NCBI GenBank assembly: GCA_002502785.1
Contig: DAQG01000124.1
Coordinates: 1 to 64,000, forward strand
Source: Methanothrix harundinacea
GTDB taxonomy: Archaea; Halobacteriota; Methanosarcinia; Methanotrichales; Methanotrichaceae
Direction: 5' to 3'
DNA length: 64,000 nt
The notes under the pieces were generated by a model. It was not told the DNA's origin. It searched no databases and saw nothing but the letters and a program-made list of their open reading frames with translations. Below are positions 45,092-55,450 of this stretch, piece by piece. Each line of letters opens with the position of its first letter. Within the stretch, counting starts at the first letter, position 1. A program made the translations under genes and the position numbers.

Positions 45092-46078
45092 ATGGTCTCC
45101 GGCATGAGGTTGAAGGGCTGGATCGAACTAGACGGGCGCCGCCTCTCTGACGACGAAGTTGAAAAACTGATCGAAGAGAGGCCTGGTAGCATTTCCAGCT
45201 TCGGAGGCGAGTTCTTCCTTCGCTGGGACGGCTGCACGGCTCGTGACCATTTCGGGATAATCCCCGGCGATTGCTCCGCAGGATCCATAGTCTGCGACGG
45301 TGAGGTCGTCGGAGCCGTCGATCGCCGGCCGCCCGAGTTGGGCCTTGCCCAGGCGATCGAGACCGCAGTCCGTCTTCGAAGCGACGAGGGGGTCGTCGCC
45401 CTCTCCGGCGGTGTCGACTCTGCCCTCGTTGCGACTCTTGCCAAAAGAGAGTGCGTCGTGGTGGGGATTGAAGGGACCACCGACCTGAAGCGGGCAAGGG
45501 AGGTCGCCGACGTTCTCGATCTACAGCTGGAGACGGCGACGATCGACCCCGGAAGAATCGAAGGTGCCCTCGCCGAGGTCCTGGCGGTCATCCCGAGGCC
45601 CAACCCCGTCGACGCCTCCATAGCCGCCACCCTCTACTTCGTGGCGGAGTGGGCAGGAGAACACGGATACGAGAGGGTCCTGGCGGGACAGGGGGCGGAC
45701 GAGCTATTCGGCGGCTACGCCCGGTACCTTGAGACCGATACCCTTGGCCAGGACCTGGTGCGGGACTTTTTGGGGCTTGCAATTCAGGCGGCGCGGGATC
45801 AGGCTGTCGCCGGACTTTTCGGGGCCTACTTTTCCCTTCCCTATCTGGACGTGAGGGTGGTTAGGGCCGCCATGGCGATACCTCCCGAGGAGAAGGTCAA
45901 GGACGGCATCCGCAAAAGGCCACTGCGGGTGGTGGCGGCTCGGCACATGCCGAACGACGTCGCCTATCGCGAGAAGAAGGCGATGCAGTACGGTTCGGGG
46001 GTGATGCGGGAGATGAAGAGGCTCGCGAGGAAGAAGGGGTATGGAAAAGTGAGCGACTTTCTGAAGGAGATCGGATGA
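45092..46078 (+). CDS. asparagine-synthase-like ATP-dependent enzyme with reduced N-terminus
   Basis: About 328 residues (ATG 45092 preferred over the GTG at 45086 and the ATG at 45104). The C-terminal part is an asparagine-synthase ATP-pyrophosphatase domain: ALSGGVDSALVA (about 105-116), GQGADELFGGYARY and YLDVRVVRAAM. The N-terminal 95 residues keep only a shrunken trace of the glutamine amidotransferase domain (GEFFLRWDG, ARDHFGIIPG) without the N-terminal catalytic cysteine. So it probably uses ammonia or amidates something other than aspartate. The target is unknown. Confidence 0.85.
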   Translation: MVSGMRLKGWIELDGRRLSDDEVEKLIEERPGSISSFGGEFFLRWDGCTARDHFGIIPGDCSAGSIVCDGEVVGAVDRRPPELGLAQAIETAVRLRSDEGVVALSGGVDSALVATLAKRECVVVGIEGTTDLKRAREVADVLDLQLETATIDPGRIEGALAEVLAVIPRPNPVDASIAATLYFVAEWAGEHGYERVLAGQGADELFGGYARYLETDTLGQDLVRDFLGLAIQAARDQAVAGLFGAYFSLPYLDVRVVRAAMAIPPEEKVKDGIRKRPLRVVAARHMPNDVAYREKKAMQYGSGVMREMKRLARKKGYGKVSDFLKEIG

Positions 46079-46145
46079 AAGACGGTCCACCACATCCTTT
46101 TTCAACGGAAAGAGCGTATTTCGAATAAAAAAGGATGGGTAGGTT

Positions 46146-46580
46146 TTGTCTCTGGTTCAGGAACTCAGGCCCGGAAGGCTTTTTCTTTGCAGGCTCGATC
46201 ACAACTCTGAGATCGTGGCCTCGATCACGTTCCTAGCCAAGGCTCTGGGAATCGAGACTGCGGCCGTCAGCGCCATAGGGGCGCTCCAGAGAGCAGAGAT
46301 CGGCTACTACGACCAGGAGACCCACGAGTACAAGACGATCGAGGTCAGCCATCCAACGGAGATATCAAGCCTCACCGGAAACCTCTCCATCAGGGAAGGA
46401 GTGCCCTTCCTCCATGCCCATGCGACCCTGGCGGATTCTGACGGAAATTTATTGGGCGGCCACCTTCAGAGCGGAACGGTCTTTGCGGCCGAGGTGTACA
46501 TTCGGGAGCTTCTGGGACGGCCGCTGGTTAGAAGGCACGATCCAACTACGGATCTCTATCTTTGGAGTGAAACCGATTGA
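46146..46580 (+). CDS. PPC/DUF296 domain protein
   Basis: A 144-residue single-domain protein of the PPC (plant and prokaryote conserved) family. It shows [17 protein letters not shown], then [17 protein letters not shown], and the metal-site pattern FLHAHATL with GGHLQSGTV. In plants the domain is attached to AT-hooks; the stand-alone archaeal form is trimeric, of unknown role. The likely start is TTG at 46146. Its stop overlaps the TTG start of the polymerase gene, so the two are co-translated. Confidence 0.9.
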   Translation: MSLVQELRPGRLFLCRLDHNSEIVASITFLAKALGIETAAVSAIGALQRAEIGYYDQETHEYKTIEVSHPTEISSLTGNLSIREGVPFLHAHATLADSDGNLLGGHLQSGTVFAAEVYIRELLGRPLVRRHDPTTDLYLWSETD

Positions 46581-49500
46581 AGACCGCCGAGTACTTCGAG
46601 GTTCTGGAGACGGGGCTTGCCGAAGCGATGGAGATCGCAGGAAAGGCTCGAAAGCAGGGGAAAGACCCCAGCCTCTCAGTGGAGGTTCCGACGGCCGTTG
46701 ACCTGGCCGAAAGGGTCGAAAAGCTGATCGGGATCGAAGGGATCGCTAAAAGGGTCAGGGAGCTTGAGAAGGAGGGGATGAGCCGAGAGGAGGCGGCCCT
46801 CGCCATCGGCCTTGACTTCGCAGAGGGGAGGATCGGTTGCTTCTCATCCAAGATCGAGGCGATCGACAGCGCCATCCGAACCTCCGTCGCCCTTCTCACC
46901 GAAGGGGTCGTCGCGGCTCCCATCGAGGGGATCGCCAAAGTGGACTTGGGCAAAAACGACGACGGGACCGAGTACCTCAAGGTCTACTACGCCGGCCCCA
47001 TCAGGAGCGCAGGGGGAACCGCCCAGGCCCTGAGCGTTCTCGTCGCAGACTACGTCCGGCGAGGGGTGGGGATCTCCCGGTACAAGCCAAGGCCCGAAGA
47101 GGTGGAAAGGTACGTCGAGGAGATCGGCCTCTACCGCCGGGTGGCGGGCCTCCAGTACGTTCCATCCGACCAGGAGATACGAACCTTGGTCAGAAACTGC
47201 CCCATCTGCATCGAGGGGGAGCCGACCGAGGAGGAGGAGGTCTCTGGATTCAGGGACCTGGAGAGGATAGAAACTAACCGGATCAGGGGCGGCGTCGCCC
47301 TCGTCTCGGCCGAGGGGATCGCCCTCAAAAGGCCGAAGCTGAAAAAGCACGTCTCGAAGCTCGGGATAGAGGGGTGGGATTGGCTCGACGAGCTGACCAG
47401 TGGCGGAAAGAAGGACGGCGGGGCCTCCGGAGAGAAGTTTCTTCGAGACATCATAGCCGGAAGGCCTGTCTTCAGCCACCCTCACCGCCCCGGGGGATTC
47501 CGGCTCAGGTACGGAAGGTCCCGGAACACCGGCCTAGCCGCCGCAGGGTTCAGCCCCGCGACGATGGTCATTTTGAAGGAGTTTCTCGCCGCTGGAACCC
47601 AGGTGAAAGTAGAGCAGCCTGGAAAGGCGGCGGCGGTCTCGCCGGTGAGCAGCATCGAGGGGCCCACCGTCAGGCTGATCAACGGCGACCTCGTGCGAAT
47701 CGATTCTCAGGAGGAGGCTGAACGTTGCAAAAACGATGTCGTCAAGATCGTGGACGTCGGCGAGATCCTGATCAGCTTCGGCGACTTTCTCGAGAACAAC
47801 AGGACCCTCGCCCCCGCATCATACTGCTTTGAGTGGTGGGCGGCGGAGCTTGAGGAGGCTGGAGGCGACCCTGCGGGCCTTGAGAAGATCGGGGCCGAGG
47901 AGGCGATTCTGATATCGAGGCGGTGGAAGGTTCCCTTCCACCCGAGGTTCACCTACCTCTGGCACGACTTATCCATCGACCAGTTTCGGCAGCTTAGAGA
48001 GACCGTCTCTTCGGAGGGGGAGCTTGAGGACGGCGTTCTTACGTTGCCATTGTCGGCGATGGACGCCCTGGAGACGCTCCTTGTTTTGCACAGGGTGAGA
48101 GGCCAGAGGATAGAGGCCGACGATCCTCTCCCCCTCCTCCTCTGCCTAGGGATCGAGCCAGAGGGCCTGAAGCTGAAGGAAATACACGAAGAGTCAGCAA
48201 CCAGGGCCATCGGCACCGAAAGGGGGGGCGAAGGCGAGATTGAGTCGAAAGCCACTACCCTGGAGACGGCCCTCGATCTCGTCAACCGCGTCGCCGGGAT
48301 CAAGGTGATGGCCAGAGCCCCCACCAGGGTAGGGTCCAGGATGGGGCGGCCCGAAAAGTCGGACAAGAGGGAGATGAGGCCACCGCCCCACGTCCTATTC
48401 CCTACGGGCGACGCCGGAGGGAAGAGCCGGTCAGTGGGGGTCTGCGCCAAAAACCACGTCGGAAACGGCAGTACCGGAATCATCGAGACCTCCATCGGCA
48501 AGAGGGTCTGCCCTAGGTGCGGCACCGAGACCCACGAGTTTTTGTGCGGGTGCGGCGGCCACACCCTCCCCCAAAGAGCCTGTCCCACCTGCAACCAGCC
48601 GGGAAAAGAGAAGTGCCCCAAATGCGGAAAGGCCACCACAGCCGCCGCAACCATGAAGCTCGACGTGAAGGAGCTCTACTCCCGGGCCCTCGGTCACCTG
48701 AACGAGAGGGAGCCGGATCTGGTGAGAGGCGTTCTCGGTCTCACCTCCCGGGACAAGACGCCGGAGAGCCTAGAGAAGGGGATTCTTCGGGCAAAGCACG
48801 GCGTCTACATCTTCAAGGACGGGACGGTCAGGTACGATCTGACCGATCTGCCCCTCACCCATTTTCGGCCCAGGGAGATTCATACCGATGTGAACCGGCT
48901 CCGGGATCTCGGCTACACCGAGGACATCTTCGGCGAGCCCCTGACAAGCCCCGACCAGATCTTGGAGCTTTTGGTCCAGGACGTGATCCTCTCCTTCGAC
49001 GGCGGCGAGTACCTCCTGAAGGTGGCGAAGTTCGTCGACGAGGAGCTGGAGAAATTCTACAGCCTTGAAAGCCGTTACAACGCAACGACACCCCAGGACC
49101 TGATCGGATCGCTTCTCATCGGCCTTGCCCCCCACACATCGGCCGGGGTTTTATGTCGGCTGATCGGCTACACCACCGCCTCGGCGGGCTACGGCCACCC
49201 CTTCTTCCACGCGGCGAAGAGGAGGAACTGCGACGGCGACGAGGACTGCGTGATGCTCCTCTTGGACGCCCTCCTCAACTTCTCGATGTCGTACCTGCCG
49301 GAAAAGCGCGGAGGCAAGATGGACGCGCCACTGGTCATGACCACCAGGCTCGACCCATCCGAGGTGGACGGCGAGGCTCACAACCTGGACCTTCCCTCAA
49401 AGTACCCGCTGGAGTTTTACAGGGCGACCCAACTGAGTGCGTCGCCGAAGGACGTGGAGGGCCTGATCGACCTCGTCTCAAAGAGGCTCGGGACCGAGGC

Positions 49501-49981
49501 CCAGTACGAAGGCTTCCTCTTTACCCACGACACCGACGACATCGCCGCCGGGCCGAGGAACAGCGCCTACAAGACCCTGGAGACGATGATCGACAAGATG
49601 GACGCCCAGCTCGCCCTCGCTAAGGAGATCAGGGCCGTCGATGAGAGGGACGTGGCGACGAGGGTGATAAACTCCCACTTTCTCCCGGACCTGATCGGGA
49701 ACCTCCGGGCCTTCTCCCGCCAGAAGGTTAGGTGTGTGAAGTGCGGGGCGAAGTTCCGAAGGCCGCCTCTATCTGAGGTCTGCCCGAAGTGCGGCGGGAG
49801 GGTGATCCTCACCGTCCACGAGGGGAGCGTCCGAAAGTACCTGGAGGTCTCGATGAAGGTGGCCGAGGAGTTTGGTGTGGACGATTACACCAAGCAGCGG
49901 CTCGAGATCATCAAGATGGACATCGACTCCCTATTCCAGAACGAGAAGTCGAAGCAGATGGGGCTTGCGGACTTCATGTGA
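46577..49981 (+). CDS. polC: DNA polymerase D large subunit DP2
   Basis: Catalytic subunit of the euryarchaeal replicative polymerase. The 1134 residues, starting at a TTG overlapping the preceding stop, are continuous; no intein is present although several relatives have one. Landmarks: [12 protein letters not shown]; an internal Cys-rich zinc region ([17 protein letters not shown] to CPKCGKA, about 640-690); the active-site aspartates in [14 protein letters not shown] (about 884-897); a C-terminal zinc motif CVKCG...CPKCGG (about 1053-1075); and a terminal PCNA-binding box QMGLADFM. The small subunit DP1 is not in the window. Confidence 0.97.
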   Translation: MKTAEYFEVLETGLAEAMEIAGKARKQGKDPSLSVEVPTAVDLAERVEKLIGIEGIAKRVRELEKEGMSREEAALAIGLDFAEGRIGCFSSKIEAIDSAIRTSVALLTEGVVAAPIEGIAKVDLGKNDDGTEYLKVYYAGPIRSAGGTAQALSVLVADYVRRGVGISRYKPRPEEVERYVEEIGLYRRVAGLQYVPSDQEIRTLVRNCPICIEGEPTEEEEVSGFRDLERIETNRIRGGVALVSAEGIALKRPKLKKHVSKLGIEGWDWLDELTSGGKKDGGASGEKFLRDIIAGRPVFSHPHRPGGFRLRYGRSRNTGLAAAGFSPATMVILKEFLAAGTQVKVEQPGKAAAVSPVSSIEGPTVRLINGDLVRIDSQEEAERCKNDVVKIVDVGEILISFGDFLENNRTLAPASYCFEWWAAELEEAGGDPAGLEKIGAEEAILISRRWKVPFHPRFTYLWHDLSIDQFRQLRETVSSEGELEDGVLTLPLSAMDALETLLVLHRVRGQRIEADDPLPLLLCLGIEPEGLKLKEIHEESATRAIGTERGGEGEIESKATTLETALDLVNRVAGIKVMARAPTRVGSRMGRPEKSDKREMRPPPHVLFPTGDAGGKSRSVGVCAKNHVGNGSTGIIETSIGKRVCPRCGTETHEFLCGCGGHTLPQRACPTCNQPGKEKCPKCGKATTAAATMKLDVKELYSRALGHLNEREPDLVRGVLGLTSRDKTPESLEKGILRAKHGVYIFKDGTVRYDLTDLPLTHFRPREIHTDVNRLRDLGYTEDIFGEPLTSPDQILELLVQDVILSFDGGEYLLKVAKFVDEELEKFYSLESRYNATTPQDLIGSLLIGLAPHTSAGVLCRLIGYTTASAGYGHPFFHAAKRRNCDGDEDCVMLLLDALLNFSMSYLPEKRGGKMDAPLVMTTRLDPSEVDGEAHNLDLPSKYPLEFYRATQLSASPKDVEGLIDLVSKRLGTEAQYEGFLFTHDTDDIAAGPRNSAYKTLETMIDKMDAQLALAKEIRAVDERDVATRVINSHFLPDLIGNLRAFSRQKVRCVKCGAKFRRPPLSEVCPKCGGRVILTVHEGSVRKYLEVSMKVAEEFGVDDYTKQRLEIIKMDIDSLFQNEKSKQMGLADFM

Positions 49982-50030
49982 AGGGCGAAAGGAGAGGAAA
50001 AGCCACCCGCAAAGGTAATGTACTTCCTCT

Positions 50031-50636
50031 TCAGCCCTCAAGCTCGCAGTTCTCGTCGCAGACGGAGACAAAAACCCAGTCCGGAGGCTGCCAGCCTGCA
50101 GGTGCCCTCACTCCCTCGACCTCGCCGACGTCGACGACTGAATTGGCATAGACCGGCTGGACGACCGACCCGTCGACAGATCGTGCGTCCACATTGACTT
50201 TGTGTTCGAACCGTCAGCACCTAATCGCCTTTACGCTATAGGCGATGGTCACCGTCTCGAATGGCCCGATCTCGGCAAGGTTCCAGAAGACTATATCGTT
50301 CTCATAGGAGGCGAAAGGAACCGTTGTGCCGAGGAGTACCATGCCTTCAGGCAGCGAATTGGTCACCGTGGCTGCCCGGGTGACGTTCGTCGAATTATTG
50401 ACCTTGACCCTGTTCACCAGCTCGTCAGGATAATGCTTCGTCACGTCCAGTTTCAGTGTAATGGCCGAGACGTCTCCGATGGCAAGGTGCGTCAGGGTCC
50501 AGTTGGCATACGTATCAGTCAGCTCGACAGGCCTAACAGAGGACGGCTCGATGAATATCGATTCCCGGCTGGAAAAGGTCCCGCACGTATATCGGCCCCA
50601 GAGCCCTGTTGCCGTCTTCACATTAAGTTGTGCCAA
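50031..50636 (-). pseudogene. secreted DUF11-like protein gene with in-frame TGA
   Basis: A frame of 140 codons (from TTG 50636) ends at a TGA at 50214-50216 and then continues in the same frame for 60 codons to a TGA at 50031. The continuation reads as protein (RFEHKVNVDARSVDG, then PPDWVFVSVCDENCE). The visible part resembles a DUF11/Ig-like surface domain (VNNSTNVTRAATVTNSLPEG, FWNLAEIGPFETVTIAY). An ATG at 50700 in another frame would give a signal-like start (MKRLICLW), so a frameshift may also be present. Most likely a decaying surface-protein gene. Confidence 0.6.
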
Positions 50637-50838
50637 TGTGCAGCCGCCCCTGAAACGGCCATACTCTCGAACTTATCCAAAGACAAATCAAGCGCTTCAT
50701 ATTAATTTAAGTTGGTCTTCAAGGGCGACGTAACATCTCAATGGGAACCTACTTATCCTCCACGGAATCCTAAAACTTGCGCGGGAATGGCGCAAAGACG
50801 AAAAAGACGAAACCGCCGTTCTCCGGATGTGATCCTCA

Positions 50839-51660
50839 ATGAAAAAATGCCGATACGCAGTTCTGTCAACAACCATCCTCGTCCTGGCGGCCCTTGCCGT
50901 CCTTCCGGCGGCGAACGCCAGCGAGAGCGAGAGTTATTCAGATCCGACAACGAACCAAGACCGGGAGGTCCTCTTCCAGGTCTCGACGATCAACGCCCTC
51001 CTCCTAAGCGTCTACGACGGCATCCTCCCAGTCGCCGATCTGAAGGAGAGAGGCGACTTCGGGATCGGGACCTTCGACCGGCTCGAAGGCGAGATGGTCG
51101 TGGTGGACGGCGAGTGCTACCAGGTGAAAGTCGACGGCGTCGCATACGTCGTTCCGAACAACGCCACAACCCCCTTTGCCACCGTCACCTTCTTCGATCC
51201 CGACGAGACGGTTCTGATCGAGACTGCAAACTTCTCCGAATTCAAAGAGATCCTCGAGACGAGCTTCCCCTCGGAGAACATATTCTACGCCATCAGGATC
51301 GACGGAACCTTCCCGTACGTCAAGACTAGGAGCGTTCCCGCCCAGGAGAAGCCCTACCCGCTCCTGGTCGACGCCGTAGCCAACCAGACGGTCTTCAAGT
51401 TTGAGAACGCCTCTGGGACGGTCGTGGGCTTCTGGTCGCCCGAGTTCGTCGACGGCATCAACGTCCCAGGCTACCATCTCCATTTCATCACCGACGATCG
51501 GAAGGCTGGCGGCCACATCCTCGACCTCCGGGTGGAAGGGGCCGAGGTGGAGCTGGACTTGACCCCCAACATATTCATGGCCCTCCCGACGGCGGGCGAC
51601 TTCTTCAACATCGACCTCACCGGCGACCTCACGGCTGACCTGGAGAAGGTGGAGAAGTAG
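50839..51660 (+). CDS. exported alpha-acetolactate decarboxylase
   Basis: The 273 residues begin with a signal peptide (hydrophobic 8-24, then PAANASES). The mature part matches acetolactate decarboxylase (AlsD/BudA family): QVSTINALLLSVYDG, GDFGIGTFDRLEGEMVVVDG, and the zinc-binding HLHFITDDRKAGGH (H213, H215, H226). The enzyme turns 2-acetolactate into acetoin. Bacterial forms are commonly cytoplasmic or sometimes exported; an exported one in a methanogen is unexpected, since acetolactate is made inside the cell for valine synthesis. No acetoin genes lie nearby. Confidence 0.92.
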   Translation: MKKCRYAVLSTTILVLAALAVLPAANASESESYSDPTTNQDREVLFQVSTINALLLSVYDGILPVADLKERGDFGIGTFDRLEGEMVVVDGECYQVKVDGVAYVVPNNATTPFATVTFFDPDETVLIETANFSEFKEILETSFPSENIFYAIRIDGTFPYVKTRSVPAQEKPYPLLVDAVANQTVFKFENASGTVVGFWSPEFVDGINVPGYHLHFITDDRKAGGHILDLRVEGAEVELDLTPNIFMALPTAGDFFNIDLTGDLTADLEKVEK

Positions 51661-51849
51661 AGCTTTAATGAGGGCGATAAATCGAAGAGTACGTCCGATT
51701 AAAAATGCTGGAGGTGGAGAGAAGCTACGTCCGTATCTTCCTGCCCAAATTGCATCAGAGCATCCTTAAACACTGCGCTTGGATATCAGGCTAAATTTTT
51801 TAAAACCGTTTTATTTTAGTTTTACTCGAAACAGTCAGGAAAGTTTATT

Positions 51850-51864
51850 AAATAGTAACTATTT
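51850..51864. promoter_or_regulatory. AT-rich palindrome in the promoter region of the 51933 gene
   Basis: AAATAGTAACTATTT is a perfect inverted repeat (6-bp arms, 3-base centre) next to TATA-like sequences (TTTATTAAA, ATTTATAATAAC), 69-83 bases before the ATG at 51933. It could be an operator, or simply part of an AT-rich promoter. Confidence 0.35.
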
Positions 51865-51932
51865 ATAATAACTTTGATGGAGCTGGACTGAGATTCATCC
51901 ATCGATTCGGTCAATTAATGGGGTGGTAAAAG

Positions 51933-53891
51933 ATGACCCAGAAAAAACGATCGGCAAAGGTGGACTCCAAAAGAATAGCTGAAAGCACGTCCAAGAAAGT
52001 CCTCGCTTTTCTCAATGCTGCACAGTCCGCAGAGGAGATCGCCAGTGTGATTGAGATAGAGGGCGAACGTGATATCGGGGTTAAGATCGCCCAGAGCCTT
52101 CTGGACAGACGGGCGCGGCTAGGCGGATTCCAAAACCTCGATCAGGTCGCGGCCACGCCGCAGGTCGGCGAGGTGCGTTTCAGCCAAATTGTGAAAGCGC
52201 TGGAAGCGAGGAAAGAGACGTCTACAACCTATGTGATTGAGGGACAGGTAAAAACTGCGGATAAGATTGATTTCGCCGGCGAAAAGCTGGCCGTTCATGC
52301 CATCATAAGTGGCGTAGAAGTGGCCAGGGCCGAGGTTGATGCAAAGGGGAGATATGAGGTCATCTTCGAATACAAAGATCAGCCCCCGAACACCGAGTTG
52401 CGCGTTTTGCCTGCTAAGATATCCTTGCGGAAATCCAAGGGCTTCGCCATCAGCAAAACGGTCAGCTTTGCTCGCTATCGAAGAGACGAAAAGATCTATA
52501 GAGCGGCCATGGACATCCGGGTGGCGGAGGAGTACTTTGCGACCTGGCGTAGAGTTACCGAAGAGTATCGCATGCATGGGGTGGTTTGGGCTACTACGTT
52601 CAGGGACGATGGATCCGTTCTTTCTGTGGGGCCGCTGCCGGCCGCAAAAATCGAGTTCTATGAGGTTGATTTTAACCCCTTCGGTTTTAGTTCTGTTCCA
52701 ACTGAATCGTATCTCGGCTATGCCTATACCGCGCCCGACGGAAGCTATGACTTCACATTCAACTTCAGCTACAAAACCGGCATCGTGTACATTTATGCCG
52801 ATCAGGTTCCCGACATACGGGCACACATCTCGCAGTTTGTGGACGGTTCGTGGACGCAGGTTTATGAGGGGCCCGTGGACTGGAATGTCGTTCAAGACTT
52901 TCACTGTGATTACTTCGTGCCAATAGAGGATGTGATCCCTGTCCCAGATCCACCTATAAAGCCGGAGGAGGGCTTCAGGTTCGTCAGCCTTGGACTTCTT
53001 CCAATCGACTACGATCGCATTCAGCTGGGCTACGCTACCTCCCAAGTGGACGATCCCATCCAAGTCTCCCACCAGCCCTTCTGCGATACTCTCCGCATCT
53101 TCGGGCTTTGGGCCGCGGTGCCGCCAGTTTCCACATATAAGATCCAGATAGCAGCTACTGAGGATGGGGATACCGTTTCTGAGGATGATGATCCGGCCTG
53201 GCAGGATGTCACCGACCCGCTTCGCAACAGCAAGTGGAATGAGACAATGCGCAGTTGGGACGTTAAGGTGCTTGGTCCTGACCCGGATACCGGGCGCTAT
53301 CAAAACATCGATATCGAGCCTGAGGCGGACTGGCACGAGCATGCTCTGAAAGTCACATGAAACAGTAGAAACGTAGCTGACGGGTACTATGCGCTCCGCA
53401 TCATCGGCTATGACGCGTCCGACGTCGAGGTTGGCACTTTCCGGATGCCGATAATCAGGGTGGATAACAGCTTGCCTGATTATTATGATCTGGAGGTCGT
53501 TGGGACCTCGGTGGGAGCAGTTGCGAATTGCGGATTGGTCCAGCTGCCAGATGACCGTATAATAATGTTCAGGGTTAACGCGTTGGATGCCGAAGGTCAT
53601 GTCAAGAGGTACCTGCTAAGCTGGTCACGCGGGAAGGACGGTGAATCTGTCTTTGGGACCTGGAGGACCCGTCCTACTCCCACCCCTGCCGGATGGATAG
53701 GCTGGGAAGACGAGCCGGAGGAAATTTCTCCAACTGCGTTGCCGAGTGAACTTTCGGACTGCCCAGCAGTTGCTTACAACGTTGAGCTTCACGTCCGTGG
53801 TCTGTCAACAAACGGCTATTCCGCTGAACCCGTCTCCCAATGGGCCAAAAGAGAATGCAATCTTGTTGTCTATGAGCCCACTACAGATTGA
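51933..53891 (+). pseudogene. multi-domain protein gene with helix-hairpin-helix start, interrupted by one TGA
   Basis: The frame runs 475 codons to a TGA at 53358-53360 and then resumes in the same frame for 177 codons to 53891. The junction reads HALKVT-stop-NSRNVADGYYALRI; a tryptophan there would complete an ordinary beta-domain pattern. N-terminus: a ComEA-like helix-hairpin-helix region (GVKIAQSLLDRRARLGGF, then NLDQVAATPQVG; about 50-85). Then beta-rich domains of carboxypeptidase-regulatory/Ig style. No signal peptide is visible. Codon use is less GC-biased than the neighbours. Own promoter upstream, terminator downstream. Function unknown. Confidence 0.65.
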
Positions 53892-53924
53892 GGAAGAGGG
53901 CACGTCCACATCTTTATCGAATAT

Positions 53925-53958
53925 CCCGCAGCTTGTTTGCGGGGTTCTCTAATTTTTT
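53925..53958 (+). terminator. intrinsic-type terminator
   Basis: CCCGCA (53925-53930) pairs with TGCGGG (53938-53943) and is followed by TTCTCTAATTTTTT, ending the 51933-53891 gene. Confidence 0.65.
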
Positions 53959-54120
53959 GGATCTAATTTAGATAATACCTCAGGAACGACTCTACGTGCT
54001 CCGTCGATAGTTTTGCGTCCAAAATCTTGAACCTTCATGGATGATGGACAAACACATGCATAGGGATAAAATCAGATGGATTTGCATCCCGAAAAATTTA
54101 AAAAATTGGATCAGAAAATC

Positions 54121-55419
54121 TCATGCGTATTCCGGCTTCCTCTCGACGAGCCTCTTTCTCACCGACTCGGCGTGGGCTGCGAGCCCCTCGGCCTCGGCAA
54201 GACTAGTGATCGTATCGGACAGAAGCTTCAGTCCGTCTTTAGAGATCTGCTGCACTGTGATCTTCTTTACAAAGGAGTCGACGTTGAGGCCTGAGAAGAG
54301 CCTCGCGTACCCCGAGGTCGGAAGGACGTGGTTTGTCCCGCTGGCGTAGTCTCCGGCGGCGACGGGCGTGTACGGCCCGAGGAAGACGCTTCCGGCGTTC
54401 TTTATCTCTCCGAGGACGGTCATGGGGTCTCGAACCACGATCTCCAGGTGCTCGGGGGCGAAATTGTTCGAGAAGGCGATCGCCTCCTCCATGGTCGCCG
54501 TCGTCAGGATCGCACTTTTCTTCAGGCTGTTCTTTACGATATCACGCCGGGCCGCCTCTTTCGCCTGCTTCTCGACTTCGGCCTTTGTGGCGATGGCGAG
54601 ATCTTCGTCGTCGGTCACCAGGACCGATATCGACTGGGGATCGTGCTCTGCCTGGGCGATCATGTCCGAGGCGAGAACTTCTGGCTCCGCGGTATAGTCG
54701 GCGATTATCAGAACTTCGCTCGGACCTGCCGGCATGTCGATCTCGACGGTGCTCCGGAGAAGGAGCTTTGCGGCCGTGACGTAGATGTTTCCCGGCCCCA
54801 CGATCTTCTGAACCGGCGAAATCGTCTCGGTCCCGAAGGCCATCGCAGCCACCGCCTGAACGCCACCGACCCGATAGATCTCGTCGGCTCCCGACATCTC
54901 GGCCGCCACCAGTGTTAGGGGGTTGACCTTCCCGTCCTTTCCCGGCGGCGTGCAGACGACAACTCTTTCGACGCCCGCAACCTTTGTCGGGATGACTGTC
55001 ATCATGGCGGAGCTGGGGTAGGTGGCGCGGCCGCCGGGAACGTAGGCTCCCACTGAGTCAAGGGGCACGATCTTTTGGCCTGCCATAACCCCCGGCGAGG
55101 TCTCGGTCATCCATAGGTCCCGATCTAGCTCTTGGTGGTGGAAGGTGGCTATGTTCTCGACGGCGGTCTCCAGAGCCTTCTTCAGCTTCTCAGGGACCTG
55201 GCCGTGAGCCTTCTCGATCTCATCCTCGGTAACCCTGAACTTTCCGATCCTGATCCCGTCGAACCTCAAGGTCTGCTCGGTGAGGGCCTTGTCGCCCTTC
55301 GACTGGACCTCGTTTACGATCTCCACCACCGTGGCCATCACGCTCTGGACGTCCAGCCCTCTAGATAGAAGGGCCGAGCCCTCCACCTCTTCCAGCTCGC
55401 AAAGCTTCTTGAATATCAA
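54121..55419 (-). CDS. hisD: histidinol dehydrogenase
   Basis: Catalyses the last two oxidations of histidine synthesis with NAD and zinc. About 432 residues. The TTG at 55419 is favoured because GGAG lies nine bases before it; a TTG at 55434 is also in frame. Family landmarks: VPLDSVGAYVPGGRATYPSS, VGPGNIYVTAAK, DMPAGPSEVL, AQAEHDP (His/Gln zinc and catalytic), NNFAPEHLE and the GTNHVLPT loop. No other his gene adjoins; the DNA ligase gene ends just upstream. Confidence 0.97.
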   Translation of the reverse strand: MIFKKLCELEEVEGSALLSRGLDVQSVMATVVEIVNEVQSKGDKALTEQTLRFDGIRIGKFRVTEDEIEKAHGQVPEKLKKALETAVENIATFHHQELDRDLWMTETSPGVMAGQKIVPLDSVGAYVPGGRATYPSSAMMTVIPTKVAGVERVVVCTPPGKDGKVNPLTLVAAEMSGADEIYRVGGVQAVAAMAFGTETISPVQKIVGPGNIYVTAAKLLLRSTVEIDMPAGPSEVLIIADYTAEPEVLASDMIAQAEHDPQSISVLVTDDEDLAIATKAEVEKQAKEAARRDIVKNSLKKSAILTTATMEEAIAFSNNFAPEHLEIVVRDPMTVLGEIKNAGSVFLGPYTPVAAGDYASGTNHVLPTSGYARLFSGLNVDSFVKKITVQQISKDGLKLLSDTITSLAEAEGLAAHAESVRKRLVERKPEYA

Positions 55420-55450
55420 CCTGAACAACTCCAAAAACTTTCTTTCGCAT

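Noticed and set aside
19646..53360. Genome-wide reading of TGA as tryptophan or selenocysteine
   Set aside because: Many intact genes end in TGA, including ATGA overlaps and polC, and TGG is used normally for Trp; no SECIS-like context was identified.
52119..53600. Open frame of 493 codons on the minus strand opposite the 51933 gene, open through the TGA site
   Set aside because: The plus strand has clear domain patterns and a promoter, terminator and natural end; the antisense reading has no recognisable motif.
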